Of a stretch of DNA of 38,128 nt, positions 1 through 7,683 are shown piece after piece. The position numbers and the translations under genes were made by a program. The number at the start of each line of letters is the position of its first letter. Positions within the stretch are counted from its first letter, which is position 1. The stretch spans positions 1,373 through 39,500 of the IMG/VR virus record IMGVR_UViG_3300030117_003468; one strand, given 5' to 3'. Source of the stretch: a virus. The notes under the pieces were generated by a model. It was not told the origin of the DNA and ran no database searches. It was given only the letters and a program-made list of their open reading frames with translations.

Positions 1-359
1 ACGGGTTAAAAGACGCAGACTTAGAATTATTAATTTATTTAGATTGTAAAGGAAGATTTACACGAAAAGACTTTATCGATGGTATTTATACATATTCATG
101 GGATAAAGCAAGATGGGAGAGATTGAAACGAGAAGGTTGGATAGAAACTTGGAGACATAGGAATCGTACGACAATTATGTATTCAGTTTTTAAAACATCG
201 TGGAAATGTTCCCAAATGATTAGTAGGATATATAGAATCCTACTAGGTGAGGAGGACTTACCCACTTCAGAACGAAGTGTATTTTATAAGAATAAATCAT
301 ATACAGATAAAGTTTACAACAAAGCTATAGATGATATGATTAAAGATAAAGACAGATAG
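1..359 (+). CDS. Winged-helix-like phage protein (5' partial)
   Basis: The reading frame is open from base 3 to the TAG at 357-359 with no in-frame ATG, so the start lies upstream of the window. The only internal candidate is a TTG at 123, which would cut off the conserved-looking helices. The visible 118 residues (LKDADLELLIYLD...F.W....W.RLKREGWIETWR...) have the helix-helix-beta hairpin rhythm of a MarR/PadR-type winged helix: a leading helical pair, a recognition-like helix around WERLKREG, then alternating polar strands. Similar small winged-helix-like proteins occur in structural regions of marine phages (remembered, not searched). DNA binding is inferred only. The next gene begins one base after the stop, suggesting translational coupling. 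Confidence 0.5.
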   Translation, partial: GLKDADLELLIYLDCKGRFTRKDFIDGIYTYSWDKARWERLKREGWIETWRHRNRTTIMYSVFKTSWKCSQMISRIYRILLGEEDLPTSERSVFYKNKSYTDKVYNKAIDDMIKDKDR

Positions 360-360
360 T

Positions 361-1239
361 ATGCCAAAATTTGATAAAATGAAAAAAACTGCCAAATCAG
401 GTGGTTTAAACTTTGGAGAAAGAACAGGACTTGAAAGAGCCCCTTTTCCAGCGCATTCAGGTGTAGCTAAAGGACCTTTGAATTCATCACCCAATAAAGA
501 TCTTGGCCTTCCAAATATATTAGCAAAAAGCGATATGCACAAGGAAGCTATAAAAAAAGACCCTCGTTATGGTAAACTAAGTTCAGAGGAATATAAAACA
601 GAAGCAGCTCGTCAATTAAAACATTTTAAAGCAAGTGGTAATAAGGATTGGGATGCAATGGGAGAATATGATGCCGAGGGTAAAAGAAAGAAAAAAAATA
701 TTGTTAAAATTGAACCAATCAAACCGGGTAGTAAAACAGAAAAGAAAGAACCTGAACTTATTAAACCTACAAAAACAGCAAAAGAAGCTATAGCGGAAAC
801 AAAAACTAAAAAACCAGAGAAAAAAGGTTGGTGGCAAAGATATAAAGACTATCGTAAAACAAGAGAATTTGCTGAAACAAAAGATGCTTTTGAAACAGCT
901 GGTAACATAATAAGTGGTAAAAGAAAATTTCCAGCTAATGCTGTTGAAAAATTTGATGCTAGAGAAAAAGTAAAAGCTGATGAAAAGAAATTAGCAGCAA
1001 CAGAAAAGCGAAGAAAAGATTTAGATGATATAGCTAAAAGTCAAGAAAAAAGAAAACAAGAGGTACACGATATAACGTATAATAAAGAACAATTAGAGTT
1101 AGATCGTCAAACGCAACTTCTAAATAATAGAATAAAAAGAAATAGAATATCAGATTGGAACAAAGCAAATGCTGGTGACTTAACACTTAATCCATCAGGT
1201 ACTTTTGCGGAGGAAGTCGTAAAGAAACACGCTGGTTAA
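361..1239 (+). CDS. Lys/Glu-rich hypothetical protein
   Basis: This 292-residue protein starts at an ATG one base after the previous stop. It is highly hydrophilic, with a Pro/Lys/Glu-rich middle (residues about 100-165) and a long charged, probably helical segment at about 195-265 rich in KK, EK and RK pairs. No signal peptide, membrane segment or catalytic motif is visible. The N-terminal 50 residues carry Pro/Gly-rich patches such as APFPAHSG and GPLNSSPNKD that look unstructured. The composition suits an accessory virion or scaffold-type protein, but I do not recognise the family. Its place upstream of the small metalloprotease and holin gives no firm functional clue. Confidence 0.55.
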   Translation: MPKFDKMKKTAKSGGLNFGERTGLERAPFPAHSGVAKGPLNSSPNKDLGLPNILAKSDMHKEAIKKDPRYGKLSSEEYKTEAARQLKHFKASGNKDWDAMGEYDAEGKRKKKNIVKIEPIKPGSKTEKKEPELIKPTKTAKEAIAETKTKKPEKKGWWQRYKDYRKTREFAETKDAFETAGNIISGKRKFPANAVEKFDAREKVKADEKKLAATEKRRKDLDDIAKSQEKRKQEVHDITYNKEQLELDRQTQLLNNRIKRNRISDWNKANAGDLTLNPSGTFAEEVVKKHAG

Positions 1240-1255
1240 AATTAAAATATAAATT

Positions 1256-1627
1256 ATGGGATTTAAACTAGGTAAAGAAACCCGGTTAAACAGCGGGATG
1301 AATAAAAATATTTTTGATAAAGATGATGCTTCAGTTCCTGGAGTTAGAGTTATTAGAAAAGAATTAGAACCAGGAATAGATGGTGAAGCTAATAATGATG
1401 GTACTATATTTATAGGTGATCATATAACACCTGGTAGTGCTCAAGAAAGAAAAGTATTGATGCATGAAATGAAACATATGGTAGATATGCAAACAGGTAA
1501 ATTATCTTATACAGACGATAGTGTCAGTTGGAATGGTGATACATACCAGAGATTAGAAGGAATGATTAAATATGAAGGAAGATGGTATCAAGAAGGTAGC
1601 GATGCTCTTCCTTGGGAACAACATTAA
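1256..1627 (+). CDS. Small HExxH zinc-metallopeptidase-like protein
   Basis: This 123-residue protein carries HEMKH at residues 70-74, fitting the zincin HExxH signature (zinc ligands H70 and H74, catalytic E71). After the motif come D77, a GKLSYTDD patch, a W-N-G turn and a C-terminal ALPWE motif. The motif sits in a helix preceded by a GTIFIGDHI strand, the usual strand-then-helix order of minimal zincins. I recall similar small phage proteins with an HE.xH helix and a terminal LPWE, but did not search. No signal peptide is seen. Being two genes before the holin, it could act in cell-wall lysis or as a virion-maturation protease; the sequence does not decide. The start is an ATG behind an A/T-rich leader without a Shine-Dalgarno site. 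Confidence 0.6.
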   Translation: MGFKLGKETRLNSGMNKNIFDKDDASVPGVRVIRKELEPGIDGEANNDGTIFIGDHITPGSAQERKVLMHEMKHMVDMQTGKLSYTDDSVSWNGDTYQRLEGMIKYEGRWYQEGSDALPWEQH

Positions 1628-1637
1628 AAAAATAATT

Positions 1638-2018
1638 ATGGGATACGGAATGAAATATACAAAAGGAGGTTTTCCTTTTAAAACAGTAGATTTAACTAAA
1701 AAAACAGGATTAGGACCAAGAGCAACTCAAAAAGAACTTCCAGTTGAAGGCGATGCAATAGATCCAACGTCAGAATTCGCTACAGGAAAAATAGAGCAAT
1801 ATGGATTTCTCATGGGTGATGAAAAAGATCAAGCGGTGACAGAAGAAGATAAATCACCACTACCTACACGGCCAATGGTTCCTACACATGGACCTACGGA
1901 TGGTGTTACGGGTAAAGATATTGAAACAAAAGAAGAAGCTCATGCAAGATACAATACATATACTCATACGCCTAGTGTTGCCGAGGTATTAAGAAAAAGA
2001 AAAGGGGATGATAAGTAA
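1638..2018 (+). CDS. Hypothetical protein, Pro/Thr-rich
   Basis: The frame is open from 1572, but that start lies inside the metallopeptidase gene. The ATG at 1638, preceded by an A-rich leader like those of neighbouring genes, is the better start and gives 126 residues beginning MGYGMKY. The protein is polar with low-complexity Pro/Thr stretches in the middle (PLPTRPMVPTHGPTDG) and a basic C terminus (LRKRKGDDK). There is no membrane segment or known motif. It overlaps the holin gene by 11 bases, so the two are probably translationally coupled. Function unknown. Confidence 0.5.
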   Translation: MGYGMKYTKGGFPFKTVDLTKKTGLGPRATQKELPVEGDAIDPTSEFATGKIEQYGFLMGDEKDQAVTEEDKSPLPTRPMVPTHGPTDGVTGKDIETKEEAHARYNTYTHTPSVAEVLRKRKGDDK

Positions 2019-2394
2019 ATTATTATCAGGTGGCGCTGCGGATTTAGTAAAAGGTATAGGTGGTGTTGTAGACAATTTACACACATCTACCGAAGAAAAA
2101 TTAGAAGCAGAAAGAAAAATAAAAGAACTAGTTGCTAATTATCAAATAGAACTAGAAAAAAACATTACTAGTAGATGGCAAGCAGATTTGAAATCAGATT
2201 CCTGGTTGAGCAAGAATGTTAGACCATTAGTATTAATATTTTTAATAGTATGCACCATGCTATTAATATTTATAGACGCAGGTGCATTAAATTTCGAGGT
2301 AAAATCATCTTGGGTGGATTTACTTCAATTAGTATTAATAACAGTGATCGGTGCTTATTTTGGCGGTCGATCAATAGAAAAAGTAAAAAAATAA
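2008..2394 (+). CDS. Holin, GTA_holin_3TM-like
   Basis: Predicted to make holes in the host inner membrane at the end of infection. The 128-residue protein has an N-terminal amphipathic stretch (ISKLLSGGAADLVKGIGGVV), a charged coiled-coil helix (about 28-60), then SWLSKNVRPLVL leading into a hydrophobic segment (72-93) and a second one (102-119). It ends with AYFGGRSIEKVKK. The SWL..N.RP motif before the first membrane segment and the YFGGRS.EK tail are hallmarks of the family named holin of 3TMs for gene-transfer release (PF11351). AAAGGGG at 2001-2007 abuts the ATG, too close to be a normal Shine-Dalgarno. The start overlaps the previous gene by 11 bases. No classical endolysin is visible beside it; the HExxH protein upstream is the only nearby hydrolase candidate. 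Confidence 0.8.
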   Translation: MISKLLSGGAADLVKGIGGVVDNLHTSTEEKLEAERKIKELVANYQIELEKNITSRWQADLKSDSWLSKNVRPLVLIFLIVCTMLLIFIDAGALNFEVKSSWVDLLQLVLITVIGAYFGGRSIEKVKK

Positions 2395-2398
2395 AATT

Positions 2399-2977
2399 AT
2401 GGGAAATAATTCAACTGAAATAAGTTATGGGTTTGGCCAGATGGGTAGTATTCACTGCCAGACAGCCGCCTCAGTATATCCTCCAAATGGAATGGTTATT
2501 GTAGCTATTCAATTTTTAGCAGATAATACTCCAACCGTACTTAGACCTGAAGCACAAGGTGCTGGAGCTGTAGATCAATTTCAATGCGTAAGTACAGAGG
2601 CAGCGGGTCATAACAATGGTGACGCTCAACAAGCTATAAGTGATGCTTCGGCAAGTTTATCTCAAACATTGACCGGCGCTAATACTGCTATTAAAGTGGG
2701 TATGCAAGTATATTCTAATACAGAAGATTTATGTGAAAATAAATCAACGGGTTTACCTAGATGTCTCGTTACAAAAGTAGATGGAACAGCTATTGAATTT
2801 AATAGAGCTGTAACAGGTAGTAGCACTACGTTGACTTTTTCTAGTGAAACTGGAGATGGAGGCGAAGATGCTACGGGTGTAAAATACCCTAAAGGATTAA
2901 CTATATATGGTAGATGGACAGAGGTTAAACCTGAAGCAGATTCTGATGGAGGTGTAATCTGTTATCTTGGATACTAA
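2399..2977 (+). CDS. Hypothetical virion-associated protein
   Basis: This 192-residue protein has alternating hydrophobic/polar strands, Gly/Ala/Thr-rich loops and four or more cysteines (HCQT, FQCVS, DLCEN, PRCLV), with no membrane segment or signal peptide. Phrases such as NGMVIVAIQFLADNTPTVL and TGSSTTLTFSSE look like a beta-sandwich decoration or fibre-base protein. It starts four bases after the holin stop and its TAA overlaps the next ATG (TAATG), so it belongs to the fibre block. I do not recognise a named family. Confidence 0.5.
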   Translation: MGNNSTEISYGFGQMGSIHCQTAASVYPPNGMVIVAIQFLADNTPTVLRPEAQGAGAVDQFQCVSTEAAGHNNGDAQQAISDASASLSQTLTGANTAIKVGMQVYSNTEDLCENKSTGLPRCLVTKVDGTAIEFNRAVTGSSTTLTFSSETGDGGEDATGVKYPKGLTIYGRWTEVKPEADSDGGVICYLGY

Positions 2978-3279
2978 TGTCACCATTAGGGTTAGGACTT
3001 AGTATTAGTGGCGCCACAAAAGGAGATTCCTCTATTGCGGTAGTTATAGAAGATTACTTATGGGAAATACATAGTACTGCTGGGGCAGGATATTTAACCC
3101 CGTTAGCAGCTGGCGCGGCTGGTGATTTTCATGACACATGGGATATATTCCGTGATTATTCAGGGGAAATGACATATCAACCTCAAACAACAGCTACTGT
3201 TAGTGATGAAGGTTATTGGGATATAGGTAGTCCAGCAGACGCAACAGACACAGATTACATACGTCCATTAGACGTTTAA
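2977..3279 (+). CDS. Small hypothetical protein
   Basis: A 100-residue acidic protein starting in a TAATG overlap with the previous gene. The N terminus (MSPLGLGLSISGAT) resembles that of the larger adhesin at 5911 (MLGLGATLSSG), and its last residues (RPLDV) resemble the end of the small protein at 5649 (PELDV). These small genes may therefore share a common leader or tail module used in the fibre block. No catalytic motif or membrane segment is visible. Function unknown, possibly a fibre accessory protein. Confidence 0.45.
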   Translation: MSPLGLGLSISGATKGDSSIAVVIEDYLWEIHSTAGAGYLTPLAAGAAGDFHDTWDIFRDYSGEMTYQPQTTATVSDEGYWDIGSPADATDTDYIRPLDV

Positions 3280-3305
3280 TAAAAATATAAAATAAAAGAT
3301 AAAAT

Positions 3306-4667
3306 ATGGCAACACCAAAAATAATACCTAGAGCCGCTGGTGAAGGTTCATTAGGAGATGCAGCTTACGGTTGGGGAGGTGCATTTGTAACAGACACAAC
3401 AACAAGTAGCGCTACTCAAGGTGGTAAATTAGTATTAGCAGCTAATGATGGCGCTGTAATGGGTGACGATCATAGACTAGGTGTAATTGAATTTAAAGCA
3501 GCCGAAGATACTAGCAACACTCTTAGTATAGGGGCTCGTATTCAAGCAATAGCAAGAGATGCTTGGGACGGATCAAATAACGATGCGGATTTAGAATTTT
3601 ACACGACTAACGGAACGACTGAAACAAAAGTATTAACATTAGATAGTGATAAACTAGCAAGTTTCGCTTCAGATTTATATATTGGCGGTACTACTATATC
3701 TACTGCTGGTCATATAGAATTAGCAACTGGAGGTAGTGGTAATATAACATTAGACGCTGCTGGTGATATTGCCTTAGAAGCTGGTGGTTATGATATTACT
3801 GGAGACGCGCGAAATTATACTTTTACCTCTTCAAGTGGTGGTAAACCAGTTTTAACGTTAAAAACAACAAATACCGATTTAAATAGTAGTGGTGAATTAC
3901 AATTTTTAAAAGACGCTAGTGACACTGCAGACGGTGAAAATTTAGGTTTAATAACTTTTTACGGAGAAGACGAGGGTAATAACAACACATTATTCGCACA
4001 AATTGTTGGAGAAATCTTAGAATCTGACGAAGGTGACGAACAGGGTAAACTTGAGATGAAGGTTGCTAATAACGCGACTCTAGCAAATGCATTCACAGCA
4101 TCAGGTAATAAAGCTACTGCAAGTGCAGTTGATGTTACAATTGGATCTGGAGACGGAGCAACAGCAAATATATATGGTAGTACATATATACGAGGATACA
4201 AAGGACTTACTACAGATCAAGATCTCGCTTTTCAAACATTTGAAAATACATATGCATCAGGAGAATATAATGGTGAGGTCCTTAGATATGGTTCTACCGA
4301 TGAAACCCTAACTGTAGGTCAAATATATTTTCTACATACAGATGGTACTTGGGACTCGGCAGATGCCGATGCTGTTGCCACGGGAGGTTCTCAATTGTTA
4401 GGTGTAGGTTTAGGTTCAACTTATGAAGTAGGTGTTTTAACTAAAGGGCTTATTAGAATACCATCTACGGAAATATTAAATACACCTGGTTCTGGAGCTG
4501 TTGATGGATTGCCTCTTTATGTTTCTACAACTGCTGGGCATTTTGACTTTACAGCACCCTCTGGTTCTGGTGATTTTGTAAGAATTGTAGGTTACGCAAT
4601 TGATGATCATAGTAGCGATGTTTTAGTTCGTTTTGATCCAGATAAATCTTGGGTAGAAATTTCGTAA
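3306..4667 (+). CDS. Tail-fibre-like repetitive structural protein
   Basis: A 453-residue, Gly/Ala/Thr/Asp-rich protein with strongly alternating strands and many short turns (for example GGSGNITLDAAGDIALEAGG), the composition of a trimeric beta-helical or beta-prism phage fibre. The first 30 residues (PRAAGEGSLGDAAYGWGG) look like an attachment segment. The C-terminal ~130 residues (GEVLRYGSTDETLTVGQIYF ... VRFDPDKSWVEIS) form a more globular domain, recalled from marine phage fibre proteins, that could be the receptor-binding or trimerisation head. No S74 chaperone motif is present in this gene. It opens the adhesion block and precedes the LamG protein by about 20 bases. Confidence 0.6.
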   Translation: MATPKIIPRAAGEGSLGDAAYGWGGAFVTDTTTSSATQGGKLVLAANDGAVMGDDHRLGVIEFKAAEDTSNTLSIGARIQAIARDAWDGSNNDADLEFYTTNGTTETKVLTLDSDKLASFASDLYIGGTTISTAGHIELATGGSGNITLDAAGDIALEAGGYDITGDARNYTFTSSSGGKPVLTLKTTNTDLNSSGELQFLKDASDTADGENLGLITFYGEDEGNNNTLFAQIVGEILESDEGDEQGKLEMKVANNATLANAFTASGNKATASAVDVTIGSGDGATANIYGSTYIRGYKGLTTDQDLAFQTFENTYASGEYNGEVLRYGSTDETLTVGQIYFLHTDGTWDSADADAVATGGSQLLGVGLGSTYEVGVLTKGLIRIPSTEILNTPGSGAVDGLPLYVSTTAGHFDFTAPSGSGDFVRIVGYAIDDHSSDVLVRFDPDKSWVEIS

Positions 4668-4687
4668 TAATATTTAAATAAAAATAT

Positions 4688-5647
4688 ATGGGGCTTATAA
4701 CTAACGCAAACGGTGTAGCATATGCTAATATAAATAAATATCTTGGAAGTACTGGAAAGGCTAATGCAAAAACAGTTGGACCGTCAGGTAATTTTCATAA
4801 TAGTAACGCCGTAGCAAGATCTATAACAGCCCCAGGTGATCATACTCACTCTATAGTAATAACTGACTCAAATGGAGATTTTAGATTTACCGATGATACT
4901 GCTTTTAGTATTTCTCTTTGGGTTAGGCCTGGTTGGACTAACGCTGTTAATTCATCTTGTTATTTATGGAGTATTAATGATACAGGTCAGACTTCCGCTT
5001 GGAACGATTCTATTCATGCTCTTTATTATGAACCACACCAAAGAATATATATTTATTATGGTTCTGCTAGTACAGCTTACGCGCAAAACTTTTGGCACTC
5101 TCAAAATTTAGATCCATATGGAGATCGAAATTATACTACCATGCTTAACGCTTGTGGCCTTGGAGATGGTAATGGGTGGGATTCTACAAATAGAGGTAAT
5201 GTTGGTACTGATGGTTATAGTTTAATAACTTTTACAAAAGGCACAGCTAACAGTCCTCTATACTCAAATTTAAAAATGTACTGGAATGCCGCTGACTGTG
5301 GTTATGGTTATTATGGAACATCATCACCAAGTGGTTTTGTTGGAACACCTAATCTGGGTAGTTCTACAGATAAAGCTATTACTGTTGGTTCTAACGCGTG
5401 GACTGGTGCTAACCCCGGTAACAATGCAGAATCAAAATATATGAATCTTAGTATTTGGGATAAAGAACTTAGCGCTAGTGAAGTATCAGAATTATATAAT
5501 AGCGGCGTACCGTTACACGTTGGTACTCACTCAGCATATGCGGCTAACTGTGTTGGTTGGTACTCTTTTCAAGATGACGGCACTGGCCATGTAAGTGGAA
5601 CAGAATCATTTGAAATTAATGGAGATTCAAATATAGAAGCAAAATAA
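4688..5647 (+). CDS. LamG/concanavalin-like adhesin
   Basis: A 319-residue protein with a laminin-G/concanavalin A-like jelly-roll domain (LamG_3 type) over about residues 45-290. Diagnostic pieces are FSISLWVRP near residue 75, a later YSLITFTKG strand, and the classic closing motif MNLSIWDKELSASEVSELYN followed by a GWYSF strand. Such domains bind carbohydrate or surface polymers, so the protein is probably a virion adhesin or fibre tip. It has no signal peptide, which fits assembly inside the host. It is flanked by other fibre-type genes. Similar LamG domains are common in marine flavobacterial surface proteins, so host-derived acquisition is plausible. Confidence 0.72.
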   Translation: MGLITNANGVAYANINKYLGSTGKANAKTVGPSGNFHNSNAVARSITAPGDHTHSIVITDSNGDFRFTDDTAFSISLWVRPGWTNAVNSSCYLWSINDTGQTSAWNDSIHALYYEPHQRIYIYYGSASTAYAQNFWHSQNLDPYGDRNYTTMLNACGLGDGNGWDSTNRGNVGTDGYSLITFTKGTANSPLYSNLKMYWNAADCGYGYYGTSSPSGFVGTPNLGSSTDKAITVGSNAWTGANPGNNAESKYMNLSIWDKELSASEVSELYNSGVPLHVGTHSAYAANCVGWYSFQDDGTGHVSGTESFEINGDSNIEAK

Positions 5648-5648
5648 T

Positions 5649-5909
5649 ATGAATTACTATATAATAACAACAGAAGTGTACAATACAATTAATAAAGCTA
5701 ATATAAGATTTAGACTTTTTAATTTAGCAAAAACAAATGTATTGGTTTCAACAACTGATACTATTAGTAATCCAATAGAAGAATTTTCAAATTCAACAGA
5801 TGCTTCTACTTATACACAAACTAACAAGACAGATTGGACAGATAATGGATATGGTATACCACAATGGGATATAGATTTTATAGAGTATATCCCAGAACTA
5901 GACGTTTAG
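5649..5909 (+). CDS. Small hypothetical protein
   Basis: An 86-residue protein starting one base after the LamG gene stop and ending one base before the next ATG, with a TAG stop. It is polar, Asn/Thr-rich and apparently all-beta (YYIITTEVYNTINKANIRFR). The C-terminal part is WDIDFIEYIPELDV. It may be a fibre accessory or chaperone-like factor for the adhesin genes on both sides, but nothing in the sequence identifies a family. Confidence 0.4.
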   Translation: MNYYIITTEVYNTINKANIRFRLFNLAKTNVLVSTTDTISNPIEEFSNSTDASTYTQTNKTDWTDNGYGIPQWDIDFIEYIPELDV

Positions 5910-5910
5910 T

Positions 5911-6924
5911 ATGTTAGGGCTAGGAGCTACTTTATCATCTGGATATACACCGTTAAGCGGTTACACAGAAGATCAATTTGTAATGAAAGTTACAACAAAT
6001 ATAGGTGGTGATAATCCTTATGATGGCGCGTCTGGTAATAGTGACGATACTTCTTTTAAACTTCCTTTTTTAGCTTCAGCAGGAGCGAATAAGGCTCATT
6101 TTGATGTAGACTGGGGAGATGGTACGGTACAAACTGATCAATATGATACTATAACACACGACTACGGAACAGCAGGTACATATATTATAATAATTACCCC
6201 TGGAAGTTCTTATACAAAAGGAACGCCATCTTCAACAGTGACCTACGGTCCAATGCAAAAATGGAAATTTAACAATACCGGTGATTGTCGTAAAGTTGTG
6301 GATATAATGAATTGGGGTTGTTTTGGTGCCACCCAAAACTCTATGTTTTATGGATGTAGAAACATGAGTGTTTCGGCAACGGATTATCCTACTGGAACGC
6401 TATATACAACCCAGCAGTTTTACCAGCTAACTAATATGTTTAGGGATTGTTATAATTTAAATTGTAACTTTGATGCTTGGGCACCAATAACAAGTACTTT
6501 CACTACACTGTCAAGCGCTTTTTTGGCCTGCACGTCTTTTAACGGTACTTTTGGCGGTTGGGACACTTCAAATGTAACAACTTTTGCAAGCATGCTTCAC
6601 TCTTGCACATCGTTTAACCAGCCATTAGGTCATCTTGATATAAGCGGCGCAACAAGTCTAAACAAAATGCTTTTAAGCGCTACAAGTTTTGATCAAGATC
6701 TTAGCAATTGGGATATAGAAAATATAACTGATTTTACAAATTTTAATAAAAACGGTAATATGTCAACAGCTAATTACAATGCTACTTTAATAGGTTGGGC
6801 TGCCCAAGATGCGAATGATGGTGAAGCTATCCATTTTGGTAATGCCACAACATCTGGCGCTGGTACTACAGCTAAAAACTCTTTAATAAATGACGATAGC
6901 TGGACTTTTACTGATGGAGATTAA
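5911..6924 (+). CDS. PKD-like plus DUF285 (BspA-like) repeat adhesin
   Basis: A 337-residue protein with two recognisable parts. Residues about 60-97 match a PKD-like beta-sandwich (FDVDWGDGTVQ ... HDYGTAGTYIIIIT). Residues about 140-280 are DUF285/BspA-type leucine-rich repeats: copies of (M)F..C..FN..L..WD.S..T...M, for example ACTSFNGTFGGWDTS and SCTSFNQPLGHLDIS. The cap (MSTANYNATLIGWAAQ and a W-T-F-T-D-G-D end) is typical of secreted flavobacterial repeat proteins. The protein lacks both a signal peptide and a C-terminal type IX sorting domain, so it is more likely a virion adhesin built from host-type modules than a secreted protein. It closes the adhesion block. Confidence 0.72.
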   Translation: MLGLGATLSSGYTPLSGYTEDQFVMKVTTNIGGDNPYDGASGNSDDTSFKLPFLASAGANKAHFDVDWGDGTVQTDQYDTITHDYGTAGTYIIIITPGSSYTKGTPSSTVTYGPMQKWKFNNTGDCRKVVDIMNWGCFGATQNSMFYGCRNMSVSATDYPTGTLYTTQQFYQLTNMFRDCYNLNCNFDAWAPITSTFTTLSSAFLACTSFNGTFGGWDTSNVTTFASMLHSCTSFNQPLGHLDISGATSLNKMLLSATSFDQDLSNWDIENITDFTNFNKNGNMSTANYNATLIGWAAQDANDGEAIHFGNATTSGAGTTAKNSLINDDSWTFTDGD

Positions 6925-6932
6925 TAAATAAA

Positions 6933-7169
6933 ATGGGAGAATATACAAAATTATCAAAACCAAGCGAAAAAACTTACGCTATAATATGGGGACCAGTTGG
7001 CGCTTGGTATGGTGGTTTATTTGGGCAAAGAGGCGAACTTAAATGTTACGCGGAAATAGAAACAAATCAATCTTTACACACTAAATGGGTGGAAATAGAT
7101 TATTATACAGAAAGAACAGAGTGGAAAACTGTGTTGTTAAACAATGGGATAGATCCCGATGAAGAATAA
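6933..7169 (+). CDS. Small hypothetical protein
   Basis: A 78-residue soluble protein rich in aromatic residues (IIWGPVGAWYGGLFGQRG; VEIDYYTERTEWKTVLLNN) with an acidic tail (DPDEE). It starts eight bases after the adhesin stop behind an A/T-rich leader. Its codon use and direction match its neighbours. The composition suggests a small beta-rich domain. No family recognised. Confidence 0.45.
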   Translation: MGEYTKLSKPSEKTYAIIWGPVGAWYGGLFGQRGELKCYAEIETNQSLHTKWVEIDYYTERTEWKTVLLNNGIDPDEE

Positions 7170-7196
7170 ATTAAAATTAACTTAAATTAAATAAAA

Positions 7197-7487
7197 ATGG
7201 CAAAAAAAGAAAAAGTAGTAGACTTAAAACAAAAAGCAGAAAAAGTAACAAAAGAACAATTAACTAAAATTCAATCTGTAGTAGATAGAATAAATAGTAC
7301 CCAATTAAATATTGGTCAATTAGAAGCTAGAAAACATCAATTACTACATATGATAGCTGGTGTAAATGATGAACTAACTTTATTACAAAATGAGTTAGAA
7401 AAAGAATACGGCACTAATGATATTAATATTAGTGATGGTACTATAAATTATCCAAAAGAAAATGGCGAAGCTGATAAGAAAGATTAG
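7197..7487 (+). CDS. Small coiled-coil protein
   Basis: A 96-residue helical protein. Residues about 15-70 form a heptad-rich coiled coil (LTKIQSVVDRINSTQLNIGQ ... LLHMIAGVNDELTLLQNELE) and the remainder is an acidic tail. Similar small coiled-coil proteins occur upstream of terminase genes in marine Bacteroidota phages (remembered, not searched). It ends with TAG, and its last 26 bases overlap the next gene in another frame. Function unknown; an oligomeric adaptor or assembly chaperone is possible. Confidence 0.5.
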   Translation: MAKKEKVVDLKQKAEKVTKEQLTKIQSVVDRINSTQLNIGQLEARKHQLLHMIAGVNDELTLLQNELEKEYGTNDINISDGTINYPKENGEADKKD

Positions 7488-7683
7488 TGTAGGTAAAGAT
7501 TATAAAAACGACGCCATGCACTATGCTGTTGGTCAAGAAGTTTACGGTGGACATACTATTTCAGATATAATAGAGGAAGAAGATAAATATTCTATTTATA
7601 TTAAAAAAAATAAAGATGTGTTACCTTGGAAGGACTTTAACAAAAACATGGCTGTATCTATAGAGTATAATCTAGAATACTAA
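7462..7683 (+). CDS. Small conserved-looking hypothetical protein
   Basis: A 73-residue protein (MAKLIRKISVGKDYKNDAMHY...) whose start overlaps the coiled-coil gene by 26 bases and whose TAA overlaps the next ATG (TAATG). It looks like a compact alpha/beta domain with strands ISDIIEEEDKYSIYI and MAVSIEYNLEY. The pattern VGKDYKN.AMHY.VGQEV.GGH is one I associate with small phage proteins next to terminase genes, function unknown. The tight overlaps on both sides argue that it is genuinely translated. Confidence 0.5.
   Translation: MAKLIRKISVGKDYKNDAMHYAVGQEVYGGHTISDIIEEEDKYSIYIKKNKDVLPWKDFNKNMAVSIEYNLEY

Noticed and set aside
1572-1637. Upstream start for the gene ending at 2018
   Set aside because: It would overlap the HExxH gene in another frame. 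The ATG at 1638 has a better leader.
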